NCBI RefSeq assembly: GCF_001540865.1
Contig: NC_033631.1
Location: 909,532-973,531, forward strand
Reading direction: 5' to 3'
Source: Ananas comosus
Taxonomy: Eukaryota > Streptophyta > Magnoliopsida > Poales > Bromeliaceae
DNA: 64,000 nt
The position numbers and the translations under genes are program-made. Below are positions 31,554-42,562 of the stretch, one piece after another; the first letter of the stretch is position 1; each line of letters opens with the position of its first letter. The notes under the pieces were generated by a model. The model worked only from the letters and a program-made list of their open reading frames with translations, had not been told where the DNA came from and made no database searches.

Positions 31554-31985
31554 CTAAGCATAGCTACACATCCCAAATCTGCATGAGCCCCCCTGCTTGC
31601 ACTTGTTCTTGCAACATCCACAGTTCAAGGGATCAGACATTACATTCAGACAGCGACCGCCGCAGCAAGTCTCTCCGTAACTGCATCTCCGACCGCACTG
31701 CCCGCAGTTCAGCAAGTTGGTATCCACATTTACGCACCGCCCCGAGCAGCAGTCCGGGCCAGGACTGCTCGGCCCACGACACACTCTGGGAAAGACATTG
31801 CATGATAGTGGACCTCGCAGATTCATAGATTTTATTGACGAATTTTGATTGCGAGTAAGATCATTCGCAATTAATGGAGATCTGTTTGTTTGGTGTGGCT
31901 CGTCTTTAAACTTGTTGTTGTCATCGTTGCAAAGAGCGGTGGCTAAAACGATAAAAAGTAATGCTAAGATGAGGATTAGCTTCAT
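31554..31985 (-). CDS. STIG1-like secreted cysteine-rich protein
   Basis: 143 residues, single exon. Residues 1 to about 18 are a signal peptide (LILILALLFIVLATA). A hydrophilic linker runs to about residue 60, then comes a compact domain with 17 Cys in about 83 residues, in the STIG1 spacing: CC..GRC, NCGQCGRRC, TCCGGRC, NCGCCKNKC. Members act in the apoplast; the tobacco and tomato founders are stigma proteins that affect exudate and pollen-tube growth. That role is family knowledge and not shown here. A TATA box is at 32,047-32,054. Frame and domain are intact and length is normal. Confidence 0.93.
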   Translation of the reverse strand: MKLILILALLFIVLATALCNDDNNKFKDEPHQTNRSPLIANDLTRNQNSSIKSMNLRGPLSCNVFPRVCRGPSSPGPDCCSGRCVNVDTNLLNCGQCGRRCSYGETCCGGRCLNVMSDPLNCGCCKNKCKQGGSCRFGMCSYA

Positions 31986-32046
31986 AATGTTGTACTACAA
32001 AATATATAGAAAAGGTTGATGAGGAGGGAGAGATGTTGAGTTTGAG

Positions 32047-32054
32047 TATTTATA
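32047..32054 (-). promoter_or_regulatory. TATA box of the STIG1-like gene
   Basis: TATAAATA on the minus strand 62 bp upstream of the ATG, flanked by GC-rich bases (cccctc). Confidence 0.7.
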
Positions 32055-32199
32055 GAGGGGGGAGTTAAGAGTTGGTTCAAGTAATGTATTAAGTTAGGCC
32101 TCTCAATGGAAAGCTCAAAATGGTATATATGAGAAGTATATTTATCCATGGATTGGGAAGATGTGCAACATCTCTCATGCATGATATTCTTTACGTGTT

Positions 32200-33590
32200 A
32201 ATGCAACATTAACTAAAATGAAGAGTTATGATCACAATTTTTACAGCTAAGAGGTACACTAATGTCTTATCTGATTTGCATAATAATTTTCAAAGTAATT
32301 CTAAATTGGTGCAACAATTAATTAAAGATTCTATTCTAAGATGGATCTATGCTCTAGTGCATTCATTTACATTCGCGGACCTTACATGTGAGTGTAGTGA
32401 AGGATGTATGAACAAATTAAATTTAAAGGCTCAATATCCATCACCTATCACTTATTAAATGAAAAAAGAAAAAAAGATTATAACAATGGCACTGCATGTG
32501 GGGACTTGTTAATGTAGAGCTAGTAGCCGGCAGTTTAGGTTTTGATTAGACTTAGACATTGAGTATGGTGAGCTATTAAAATCTAACTAAAAACTGTACT
32601 GTTATATTCTAAGGCCCCATTTGGTTCGGGGTATAAACGGGGATAACGAAAGTTATTCCCTCTATTCTGCTAAATGGGATGATGTTTTATCGGAATATTT
32701 TATTCTGCTATTCTGCCAAACGGGGATAACGAAAGATTCAAATTTAACTTTTAAGAGAAGTTAGAATTAAGATATCAACACATACAACCGATAATAAAAA
32801 ATAATATTATTAAGAGAAATTAGAATTAGGGTTCTAGGAATGGGTAAAATAAAATGGGTATTCATGCACTATTTTTATTTTAAAATTTTTTTAAAGAAAT
32901 TATATATGTGCCTACCCGTAGGTACCTGTGGATTGCTCAAAATATTCATAATTTAATAAATATCCAACCCATTTTATTCATAATTTTTTTGATAATAAAA
33001 ATTAGTATCAATACCAGCCTGCTGTATTGCCACACAACACCCACTCAAATATTTTTGAATGATTCACTGTTCTATTTTCCATTCAAATACAATTCAATTT
33101 TATTTTTTATTTTTATTCCAAACATGAACTAAATATGCCGTAATAGCTAGCTCATCAGCAACTTTATTTTCTTTTGCACCTTCTAGAAATATTTTTTTTT
33201 CTTTAATTTAATTATCCACATGATTTTTCATACTACCAAGTTATGATTGATTAAGAACACTCTTTCAATATAGAAGGCAATTTAAAATCTTATATAAATA
33301 TTAGATTTATTGTTATAGTTGAGAAGCAAATGATGATTGGAAAAAGCTTATTCTTAGATAAAAATATTTGTAAGTTTCATACTAATCTAAAATTTACACT
33401 ATTGCAATTATATTCATTGGATATCTCTCATATATAATTTTCATAGCCTAGAGAACTGATTTATGTAATTAAGAATCATCTAATTATACAAATAATATGA
33501 ATCCTAATAATTTATAGATGTAAAAATTATAAAAATATGATAAGTTAAACTTGTGGCTAAGATTCGAAGACGTAATGAAAAAGATACTAA
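32200..33590. other. Gene-free AT-rich stretch with a possible Tourist-like element
   Basis: No convincing gene. GGCCCCATTTGGTTCGGGG at about 32,613 looks like a PIF/Harbinger terminus, and ccaaacatgaactaaatatgcc near 33,120-33,140 could be its inverted partner. No TSD is evident, so only a weak call. Confidence 0.35.
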
Positions 33591-33964
33591 GAATTTAAAT
33601 TAATCGCGAATTGCTTGTGCATGAATGCATATATCTCACAATTACAAAAATTTCTCATGGAAAAAATCAACTAAGATACAAGTAATACTAATTCAACTAC
33701 TTATATTTTATATATATGCATATTATACTCATGCATTGTAAACTAATTCATTTCGTTTATGTTGCTCAAACCATTTTATACTAGCTACGAGTCTAATCAC
33801 AAATAAAAATGAGGTAAACCACATGGGGCAATCTAAATTTTTTAGAAATTATGCGGACAAAAATTTAAAATTTAAAATTTAAATAATATTTGAATAATAT
33901 TTTATAAATTTGAAAAATATTTCTATTAAAATTTGAAGTTTAAAATTATTTTTTAAAATAATTA

Positions 33965-34255
33965 AATTATTGTATGGAAAGGGAGCTCAGCTGTGTTGAG
34001 CTGCGTTGAGCTTGGCGGGCATGGCCATGCGGGGTCGTGCCATGCTGGGCCGGGCCGGGCCGATGCCTAGGCCCGGTCCGAGCCCGACATGATCGGTCTT
34101 GGGCCGTGCCGGGCCGATAGGCTAAAAATGGTTGGCCCAACACGGCCCAGCATTTCGGATCGGATAGGTCTGACACGGATTCTACAGTACCCGTGCCGTG
34201 CCTAGTGACGACCTAGAGCTGTACCGAGCCGGACGTCCCGATTTTACATCCCTTA
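33965..34255. mobile_element. GC-rich hAT-like remnant (block A)
   Basis: A patch rich in gccgggcc and ggcacggc motifs in AT-rich surroundings. It ends gattttacatccct, like a hAT 3' terminus. The 5' end cannot be fixed. Shared with block B at 43,312-43,585, so it predates the block duplication. Confidence 0.5.
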
Positions 34256-34953
34256 CTCCCTCAAATTCTAATTTTTTTTTATTTTTCTGTGTGTGGAATT
34301 AATAGACTTTCATTGAAAAATATTGAAAGAGTTTTCGAATTTAATGATAATTTTACTAAATTATATGACTTTAATAATTTTGGGTACTGAAGGATAAATT
34401 TAAAATTTTTGAATAATAGCCAGGAGTATATAAGCAGAAACTCCTATTTTCTACATAAATAAAATAGAAAAATAATTAAATATTCCTGACGTAACGTCAA
34501 CATCACTGTTAAGTCCCCTGGTTGAACTAGTGATTCTTAATACAGTAATATTTTCCAGATTGTTGTTTGGCCAGATTTTTTTTTAAATAGATTACTTTTT
34601 TACTACATCAATGAACAAATCACAAATTCAACATAAGCAGAACACTCTATTGTACTATATATATATATACTGATATCCGACTTTCTTGTTTCAAGCTTCA
34701 AATAAAGTAACTTTTGAAACTCACATAAATTGAACTGAAACAACAAGCGGAAACGAATCAAACTTACATTTTTAGATCGTTATTTGACCAACATTTTAAA
34801 ACATTGCGTTTTACTACATTAATGAACAAACCACAGATTCAACACAAGTAGGACGCTCTATTATACGATACTGATATCGTACTTCTTTATTTCCAGCTTC
34901 AAAAAAAGTAACGGTCGAAACTAAGTAGAACCGAAACAACAAGCGGAAATGAA

Positions 34954-35528
34954 TCAGATATATGGGTAGAGAGGAGCTGTGGCAATACCACATAATCCTT
35001 CTTTTGCAGCGACATCTTTTGCTATTCGCATGTATCCACTTTCGCCCCATTTGGGGCCGGCTGAGTTCTTCAGTATCCAATACTTTTTCCCCGATTCCTC
35101 ACCGTAGCCAACTACGGCGACAGTGTGAGTGACATCGGGCGAACAATCTTCATCAAAAATACCACCTTTGTAATGTTGCCAAGTTGTGGCGTTAACTGCG
35201 ACCGTCACCGGTTGGTCATTCACAGCTTTCATAAGCTCAGCTTCGTTGTTTCTCGTAACCAACCTGTAGCCAGTAATGTAAGCTGCATGATCTGATTCCT
35301 TGGTTTTGTCACACACCCCTTTAGATGCCTTGTAAGGGTAGTTAGCCTCGGTCGTCAAGCCTTTATTTGCGATGATATAAAGGAAAGCTTTTAATCGGCT
35401 ACCGCCCGAGCAGTCACCACCGTTGGAACAATCGAGAACTTGCTGTACTGAAAGAGATTTTAGTTCGCCTTTCTTGATCTTGTAGATGCTCTCAACTGTC
35501 GCTACCACAGCGAATGCCCAGCAGCAAG
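34954..35528 (-). pseudogene. Bromelain-like cysteine protease, mature-domain exon (block A)
   Basis: Papain family C1A. The exon opens after acceptor AAACTAG at 35,528 and runs uninterrupted for about 190 residues to PLYPYI and stop. The catalytic Cys is in CCWAFAVVATVESIYKIKKG, the His in VTHTVAVVGYG and the Asn in KNSAGPKWGESGY (usual NSWG changed to NSAG). The sequence ESIYKIKKG...QQVLDC and the YITGY segment are strikingly bromelain-like. Joined to the upstream fragment at 36,008 it would give C-A-C-C-W where papains have C-G-S/A-C-W. This exon alone is intact, but the 5' half of the gene is damaged, so I call a pseudogene. Confidence 0.85.
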
Positions 35529-36007
35529 CTAGTTTTGTATTAAGTGACACATTCATTAGAATATATCATAGATGTAAGTAAGGTTTTAAGTGTTCGTCGG
35601 CACGGCTGCATCCCCGTGCCGTACCGTTCTAACAAGATACCGGCACAATACAGACTCCGTGCCGATGGCACAGCTTAAAACCCTCTATTTTTTAAATTAG
35701 TAAATAATTTTTTCAACAAAGTTCAAAAGATGTGATAAAAAGACATAATAAATAGTTAGAATATTTTGTTGCTAAAGAAAATAAATATTTCATGCTATTA
35801 TGTGTCGGCACATAAGAATTTTTTTGACCGGCACGCATCAACACGTCTCGGCACGCACCGTGTTGGTAAGTTTTCAGTATGACTCCGTGCCACGACACTT
35901 AAATCTTTGAATGTAAGAGAAAGTTAACATACTTAATTAGTTAATATTGGTCGATTCAGTATGTTTTTACCAAAAGATTTTATTATACTACAGGTGAAAA
36001 TTCTTAC

Positions 36008-36085
36008 CGCAGTCTCCTTGGTCCTTGACTTCAGTTACGGCACCTTCGGTCCTCCAATCAACGGTGGCTCTCAAGGCCATGTTTT
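36008..36085 (-). pseudogene. Second copy of the protease exon-1 3' end with intact donor (block A)
   Basis: Encodes ATVDWRTEGAVTEVKDQGDC and ends at donor GCG|GTAAGAAT, in phase with the exon at 35,528. It lies in a tandem local duplication of about 200 bp: the same stretch occurs at 36,215-36,260 without the final 26 bases. Which copy could be spliced is unclear, since no good acceptor precedes this one. Confidence 0.75.
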
Positions 36086-36214
36086 TGGTATGACCCCGTG
36101 TCACAACACTTAAATCTTTGAATGTAAGAGAAAGTTAGCATGCTTAATTAGTTAATATTGGTCAATTCAGTATATTTTTACCAAAAGATTTTATTATACT
36201 ACAGGTGAAAATTC

Positions 36215-36638
36215 TTAAGTTACAGCACCTTGGGTCCTCCAATCAACGGTGGCTCTCAAGCGGGTGTTTTCGTACTCGGCTTCCACTAGAACGGTCTCTA
36301 TATCTGTTGGGATGTCCTGCTCTGCAGTTCCTACAACGTACGTATTTGCATACTCCTCGTTTGTCATATCGCTAAACCGGTTAACTCCGAGGGTGTACGA
36401 GCGCCCGCCGACTTTGTTGAATTCTTCAATGTACTTCACGTTGTTCTTAAAGATCTCGTACCGTTGCTGCTTCTCCTTCGCATTCGCGTACGTTCGACCG
36501 TGTTCGGACATCCAATCTTCGAACATCGTCATCGTCGGCCCGTCCATTCTAGTGTTCCAAGAGCTGAACAACAAAGAGAAACACAACAAGACAAGAGATG
36601 AGCCGATAATTAAGCAAAGATTGGAATGTGAAAGCCAT
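36215..36638 (-). pseudogene. Protease signal peptide and I29 pro-domain, frameshifted (block A)
   Basis: An ATG at 36,638 begins a hydrophobic leader (MAFTFQSLLNYRLISCLVV...) that runs into a stop at about 36,550. One frame over, the pro-domain continues from about 36,560 with the full ERFNIN spacing (E..R...F..N...I...N) and the GVNRFSD motif, ending in ATVDWRTQGAVT and a premature stop at 36,215. A one-base shift therefore separates leader from pro-domain, and the exon's 3' end with its donor is lost. The TTG-started frame from 36,589 is not a real start. Confidence 0.82.
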
Positions 36639-36905
36639 AGCTACAATGTATACTATACTTAGAAGTTGGAGCTTGCGTTTGTGAGGTTAAACTCTTAAGA
36701 TTAGGCTCGTATATATAGAGATTTGGCGAAGACAATGTGAGGGGGAAGGCAATGTCATCGTATATATCCTCCTCTGTGGAAAATCATATTTTAATTTGTA
36801 CTCCACAATGAGTAGGTACGACTAGGTTATACAAATTAAGTCGACTTTCAATATTGTGTGATGTTAGTCATAGGATTACCGTGTGCCCCTCTTTTGGTTT
36901 TTCCC

Positions 36906-36910
<5 letters not shown>

Positions 36911-36950
<40 letters not shown>
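36911..36950. repeat. (AT)n microsatellite
   Basis: Forty bases of perfect AT dinucleotide, abutting a foldback MITE. Other simple tracts in the window: (GA)n 9,917-9,948 and 15,111-15,151, (GT)n 24,812-24,877, (AT)n 40,707-40,760, (AC)n 58,070-58,119. Confidence 0.9.
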
Positions 36951-36952
<2 letters not shown>

Positions 36953-36954
<2 letters not shown>

Positions 36955-37151
36955 GAGCTAGAATATTCTCAAAAATACTATTACGGTGGTGCTTTTGAGT
37001 TTTTAGCCATTGGATGGAGAGATGTGAGGTTGAGATGATGGTGGTTGGTGATGGTAGCTGGAATAGTGTTTAATCCATGGACTATTAGTAATCAAGGAGT
37101 AGATCCAATGGCTAAAAACCTAGTAGTATTATGGGTGATATTCTAGCTCAA
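36953..37151. mobile_element. Foldback MITE at a (TA)n tract, family M3
   Basis: The ends ttgagctagaatattctc and, complemented, ttgagctagaatatcaccc are inverted, with a further inverted pair gagtttttagccattgga and its partner near 37,110. The left side is (AT)n. Absent from block B. Confidence 0.82.
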
Positions 37152-37157
37152 TTTTAN

Positions 37158-37700
37158 AGTGAGGCTACTATGCTATCCGAAGCACGGAGCCTTCCGTGCT
37201 TCCAGCTCGTTTTCGATGTTGCGACTTTCGAATCGTCGATCGACTTCGTTAAACTTGATCTAGAGTTTTTGAAGTATCTAGAAAATAAATTTTATGATTT
37301 TACGATATCATTTGCCTAGTGAACGAAGGGGCTCAAAATCAACGGCTGAAAATAAAAATCTTACAAAATGTAATAATATGACATTAAAATTTTAAATCAA
37401 ATATATTAATCTTGTTTTATATAGTATAAAGAATTTTCTATTAAAATTTCACGTGATTTGGATATTTCTACACCGTTAAACTTGCAAACGGCTCACAACG
37501 GCCATTGAAATTTGTTGATTTTGAGCCCATTTGGTCACTAGGCAAATGATATCAAAAAATAATAAAATTTATTTTCTAGGTACTCCAAATACTCTAGATC
37601 AAGTTTAACGGAGCTGATCGACGATTCGAAAGTCGCAACATCGAAAACGAGCTGGAAGCACGGAAGGCTTCGTGCTTCCGATAGCATAGTAGCCTCACTC
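37158..37700. mobile_element. Foldback MITE, family M1, copy 2
   Basis: Nearly the same as 21,090-21,633 from end to end, with inverted arms of about 190 bp. An N at 37,157 lies exactly at the left end. The right flank is (TA)n. Absent from block B. Confidence 0.88.
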
Positions 37701-37717
37701 ATATATATATATATATA

Positions 37718-37923
37718 TAGAATTAGGCTGGAATACTATTAATAGTAAAATGATCTTTTTGCTATCAAGTTTTTAACCCTTGGATGAAAAATTGTAGGGT
37801 TAGGATGATATTAGTCGGTTGTAGTATTTAATCCAATGGTTAGAAATAATGAAAAGATATGATCCAAAGGCTAAAAAACTGGTAGCAACAATGGATTTTG
37901 CTACTAATAGTAGCCCAGTCCAA

Positions 37924-37925
<2 letters not shown>
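37718..37925. mobile_element. Foldback MITE in a (TA)n tract, family M4
   Basis: Ends aattaggctggaatactatt and the inverted aatagtagcccagtcc, flanked by (AT)n on the left and (CT)n(AT)n on the right. A half copy lies at 54,600-54,778. Confidence 0.8.
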
Positions 37926-37949
<24 letters not shown>

Positions 37950-37955
<6 letters not shown>

Positions 37956-38290
37956 TTTTTAAAAAGTGATGATAGAAATTTTGTAATCAAGATCGAGAGT
38001 ATAGATCTTGTTTTAAATACTTTAAAGAATTTTGTAACAAATATTCCATTGATTTGGATAGTTTTACACCGTTAAAGGAGAAAACGCCTCATATTTACTA
38101 TTATAATTACAAAATTTGAAACTCTTTGATCATTAGGTCAACAATGTCGAAAAGATTTGAAATTTGGTTTCTAGATACTTCAATGGTATAGATCATGTTC
38201 AACGATGCTGATCGTCGATTTGAAAGTTCTATCATTGAAAACAAATGGGTGGCAACAGAGCCATTTGCTATTGATCGTATTCCAGCTCAT
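37950..38290. mobile_element. Foldback MITE, family M5, left-truncated (block A)
   Basis: Matches the middle and right arm of 46,384-46,917. The left arm is missing, probably lost when M4 or its TA tract arrived. Followed by (CT)n(AT)n. Confidence 0.75.
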
Positions 38291-38291
38291 A

Positions 38292-38342
<51 letters not shown>

Positions 38343-38343
<1 letters not shown>

Positions 38344-38550
38344 ATTATGCTAATATACTATTGATATTATCAAGGCATTTGGTACTATCAAGTTTTCCAC
38401 CGTTGAGTGAAAGAATGTGCGGTTAGAATGATAATGATCTTCTAGAATTGAGTAGGTGGTTAGTTAAATAGCATAATCTAACAGGTGAAAATGATCAAAG
38501 AATAAATCTAACGGTAGAAAACTCGATAGTATCAAAAATATTTTTCTATA
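38343..38550. mobile_element. Foldback MITE, family M6 (block A)
   Basis: ggtactatcaagttttccac and its inverted partner gaaaactcgatagtatc near 38,520 bracket a 200-bp unit next to (TA)n. The same is found at 46,972-47,165 in block B and, better preserved, at 54,206-54,436. Confidence 0.75.
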
Positions 38551-39169
38551 ATCAGTTAATCACATTTTTTTATTTGAGTAAAAAGTAAAATAAAAATACT
38601 TTTCTAATAACTATGATGCAACATGTGAATCTAAAGAGGGAACAATATATCTTATTGATTAGAGATATCACATTAGTAATATAACTGATATGTTTTAAAT
38701 TTTTCTCTCCGAGAGACACGGAGTCAATGGTCGATTATCACATGCTAAATCATGTAATTAAGGACCAATGTGATTTCACATTGGCACAATGCGGTTTCAC
38801 ATGCTTTTGTTTCCGCTGCAGCATTTGTTAATTGCAGTTATCAACACCACGTCATGCCATTGTTGTCTCGTCTGCAACAAGCGCATAAAAAATTTTGTAA
38901 AAACATATAAAATTTATTAAATTATGTATTATTTTGAATCGATTATCTCATTTTTTTAAAATTTTGATTTTATTATTGTTTACCAAAGACTAGCTTTGAT
39001 ATTTACTTACCTCATGAGCAATTCGGATTGGATTCTCCGCAGGGACTCAACCTCCTCAAGGAGGCTATGTTTGGGTGCATGTTTGGATCGGACCAAATTT
39101 TGCAACTTTATAAACTTATTGACTCGATTGATTGTTGCGTCCAGAAATTAAGACTGTGATTTCGGCTAA
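38551..39169. repeat. Block A/B shared non-coding DNA
   Basis: Aligns with 47,166-47,727 (for example tgcagttatcaacaccacgt). Block A has about 55 extra bases near 39,040-39,100. No gene. Confidence 0.7.
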
Positions 39170-39178
39170 TAATCTAAA

Positions 39179-39836
39179 AGAATAATTATCTATATACCCT
39201 CATACGTTTGAAAATACTCGATTTATTCCTTTTTTTTTCTTTCTAAAATACCCCTCATATGTTCCACCGTTATTGTAAAATATCCCCGCAATTATCTCCT
39301 GTTAAGTTAACTTGGATTAAATATGAGTTAAATATTTATCATAGTTAAAAAAAATTAAAATACCAATTTTGCTATTAACTTAAGGATAAATAAGAATTGT
39401 TGGTGACGGTGGAGAGGTATATTTGAAAAGATCAAAAATCAAAATACTTTTTGTGCCCCTGACTTTAAGGGAAAATAAAAAAAGTCGGTGATGGTGGAAG
39501 AATATATTTGAAAGGGCAAAATAATAATTTTTTACAGATAACAGAGTTCATTAACGATTTTAATTTTAGAAGTATATTTGAAATAGGTTAGAACGTAAAA
39601 AGGATATTTTTTTTCAATATTAAATCAGAAAGTCGGAAACTTTATAGGGGNGAATGGTATATTTGAAAGGGCAAAATAATAATTTTATACAGATAACAGA
39701 GTTCATTAACGATTTTATCTCTATGGGTATATTTGAAATAGGTTAGAACGTAAAAAGGATATTTTCAATATTAGTCTTCTAAGAAGGATAAATCAGAAAG
39801 TCGGAAACTTTTCACGGATATATAAGCCATTGCCCC
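39179..39836. mobile_element. MITE family Y with 9-bp TSD (block A)
   Basis: Ends agaataattatctatatacc and, complemented, ggggcaatggcttatatat. TAATCTAAA flanks both sides (39,170-39,178 and 39,837-39,845). Its right third is doubled around N at 39,651, which looks like an assembly join. Block B carries the same insertion, so it predates the duplication. Confidence 0.85.
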
Positions 39837-39859
39837 TAATCTAAACTATTGCCGGAATC

Positions 39860-40500
39860 GGAATGAAAACTTACCAAAGAAAAAAAACTAGATTTACCTA
39901 TCTGCTTAACTCGCTCTCAACCTAAAACTATCGAAAATTATAAAATGCTAAAAACTATCTAGCTACTATTTTTCTAAATATCTCGAGCTGTCCAAATTCG
40001 TATTCTATATATCAAATACCCTTTTAGTTTGTAATTTGAGTCAGTAAATAATATTTTAGCTCCAAAATCTAAATTGTTGTTTAATTTAATAAAATTACAA
40101 AAATTATAAAAAATATACTAACCATAATTGTTAAAATAAACGATATATTCATATTTAGATAAGTCACCGTTTTCTTCGCTTTTGTATGCTTCTTTTGTGC
40201 TAGCAATATTTGATAATATAAATAATCAGATATAACTATCGCGAGTCGAAAGAAACATCCTGGATAATGCGTAAGAGAGATATCTATATTTATACTAGTT
40301 TAATAATTGTGAGTGTGAGAGGTTAGGTGGGCCTGCTCTACTCTACATTTGAGAGCGTTTAATTTGTACATTCCAAAGCTTTTTTGAAGTACTTATAAAT
40401 TGAATTTTTTAATTTTCCCGAATCATCATAATATAAAATCCATCAAGCAATGATAGAATAAACAATTAAAATTAATTGACAAATGAGGCCCTAAATTTTA
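39860..40500. repeat. Long dispersed repeat, copy 2 of 3 (block A)
   Basis: Homologous to 1-875 and to 48,210-49,685. No coding sequence. Runs into a hAT-like terminus at 40,512. Confidence 0.8.
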
Positions 40501-40511
40501 AGAGTACGAGT

Positions 40512-40701
40512 AGGGACGTTAATGGGTATGGATATCCGAAATTTTATCCGAATCTGAACCCGAAAGAAACAGATATATCCGATGCTAAATGGATATGGAT
40601 TCGGATACGGATATCAAAAATAGAAACCCGATGGATGTGAATTCGGATATGAATTTTGACTGTACCCCACTCGAATCCGACCCGAACCCAAATTTATCTT
40701 G

Positions 40702-40764
<63 letters not shown>

Positions 40765-40775
40765 CAAACAACTGT
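40512..40775. mobile_element. hAT-like element start with (AT)n expansion (block A)
   Basis: Begins TAGGGACGTTAATGGGTATG and contains multiple ggatatccga, gaacccga and ggatatgga motifs. It matches 49,688-49,837 of block B and, past B's insertions, 54,515-54,545. It then runs into a long (AT)n tract, beyond which A and B differ. The 3' terminus seen in B (ggcgtctcta, 55,088) is missing here. Confidence 0.65.
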
Positions 40776-41570
40776 TCTGTACTCTACAAGATTGATCACG
40801 AACATCGACTTCAAATTCACGAATTGCAGGTTATGGGTGTAACAGTTGATATGATTAATGTATACGTCGGAATCATGATACTGTGATATGTAAATCAATC
40901 TCACTCATTATTGAATATAGATGCCTAGATGATTTTAATTTTTCCAGATCAAATGGTAAGGAACCNTTATGTGCGAAAAAAAAAAGTCACCTTTCGTACT
41001 CTCATCCTATGAATTAAAGAGCCCTAACTTACTTCGTCATTTTTTAAGCTCACATCTAATTAAGTACGTACGATTCAAGGGGGAGGATGGATCTCTGCAG
41101 TTGTCTAGCCTAAGCCCCGCCTAAAAATTCTTGGGCTTAGGCTTGGGCTGAGGTTTAGGCTTTGGGTTTAGGCTTGGTCTTGGGCTTGGCTTGCCTAAAA
41201 TTTTTAAGTATAGGTTTAGGCTTGGGCTGGTTTTTAGGCTTTAGGCTTAGACTTGGGCTTGGGCTCTTAAACTTGGGTTTTGTTAATAAAGAAAAAAGTT
41301 ATAAAGTTTTATATAATATAATTTAGATTTGAAAATTTATGTTTAAGTTTGTATTGTAGTTTATATATATATATCTCTCTCTCTCTCTCTCTCTCAAACC
41401 AACCCTATGATAACTATCCTTTTACAGGAAAAACGATTCAAAAATCGGAAACCTAGTTGAGAAAAGTAGTAAAGATTAGTAACCTAATTTATGATATTGG
41501 ATCACCCTTGGTGAGTTGGGATCCCCTGGTGAGTTGAGATTGCCTGATTATAGTAGGAATGGGATGTTAT
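40776..41570. other. Non-coding block A stretch with a single-N join
   Basis: An N at 40,966 marks a probable join. 41,100-41,290 is a run of gggcttaggctt-type repeats resembling other plant hAT interiors; ends not defined. A (CT)n tract lies at 41,372-41,395. No gene. Confidence 0.45.
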
Positions 41571-41584
41571 ATATATATATATAT

Positions 41585-41910
41585 ATATATAATATATTGA
41601 ATATAAATATTAAAAATATTATTCTTTATTATATATTTTAATTTTTTGAGAAATAACGGTTGTTTCACATTGTTTAACATAATATATATTTCTAAATAGT
41701 CTTGAGAAGGTGGTAAGTTTGAAACAATTCCGCAGACAAATTTGATTTTGTGTTTTTTTATCTTATCCTTTTAGCTCAAGTAGTTTATATTTAATTACTT
41801 GAGTTGGATTGTCTCACTGGCTAAATTTTGTTTAAGTGGACTTCTATTAATTAACTAATGAAAAGTTGACCTGTAGAGTTTAATTAAATTGTGATTATAT
41901 TAATGAGGAG
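41585..41910. repeat. Empty-site paralogue of the 15.3-17.9 kb region
   Basis: tattgaatataaatattaaa followed directly by the aatattattc segment matches the two flanks of the foldback element at 15,333-17,566 joined with one copy of its TSD. This defines that insertion. Confidence 0.8.
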
Positions 41911-42055
41911 TGTGGAAAATTGAAAAAACAAGCACACCCAAAAATAGTTGACATGAGTGCTCAAATTAAAACTACAGAAGAATAATTCGCTTAAAATGAA
42001 CAAATATAACGCTCATCGATATCCATTATGACTCGTCTAATCATTTTTATGTACG

Positions 42056-42562
42056 CACTACAACAAAAACGGTCTATAGCGTATAGGTCAAAAAAGTGCT
42101 GCTGGCTAAATTTACCGACACTTTTGTAAAGTGTTGCTATATGTAGGGTCGCTAGATATATAGTGACAGTTAAAGAGTGTTGCTATAATCTAAAAGAGTG
42201 CTGCTAATTTACCAACATTTATTTAAGCATCTAGCAACCGCCGGAACTCTACCTCGTTGGCTGCGGTGGCGGAGGAGGACGAGAGGAAATGATCTTCGTC
42301 TAGAATTTCAGTCGATTGAGTGAGGGGAGAAGGGAAAATGATAATCGATTTTTATTTTCTCTTTCTTTCTTTTTTCTTCTCTGTTTGTAATCGGGCCGAA
42401 TAAGCTAAGTGGAGTGGGTTGAGTAGAGTACCCTTTTATTTTTAGTTGGATTGGAATTTATATTTAGGCATTAGTAGGATTTTTTTAAGTTTTGGCATAA
42501 ATGTGACACTTATACAAAAGTATCTCAAACATGTGTCGTTATAACCTAATTCTGTTGTAGTG
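42056..42562. mobile_element. CACTA MITE, family C1, copy 1, TSD ACG
   Basis: Starts CACTACAACAAAAACGGTCT and ends with the inverted tctgttgtagtg. ACG flanks both sides (42,053-42,055 and 42,563-42,565). Subterminal zones repeat agtgctgct and aaagtgttgct. A GC-rich core (ctgcggtggcggaggaggac) and cgattacaaa-type T-rich DNA recur in the other three copies. Confidence 0.92.

Noticed and set aside
31583..31828. Plus-strand frame opposite the STIG1-like gene
   Set aside because: Antisense shadow; the minus-strand protein has a clear Cys pattern and signal peptide.
36215..36589. Protease frame starting at 36,589
   Set aside because: The start codon is TTG, and the true leader begins at 36,638 in another frame.
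40585..40904. Frames with Ile/Tyr repeats
   Set aside because: Translated (AT)n microsatellite.
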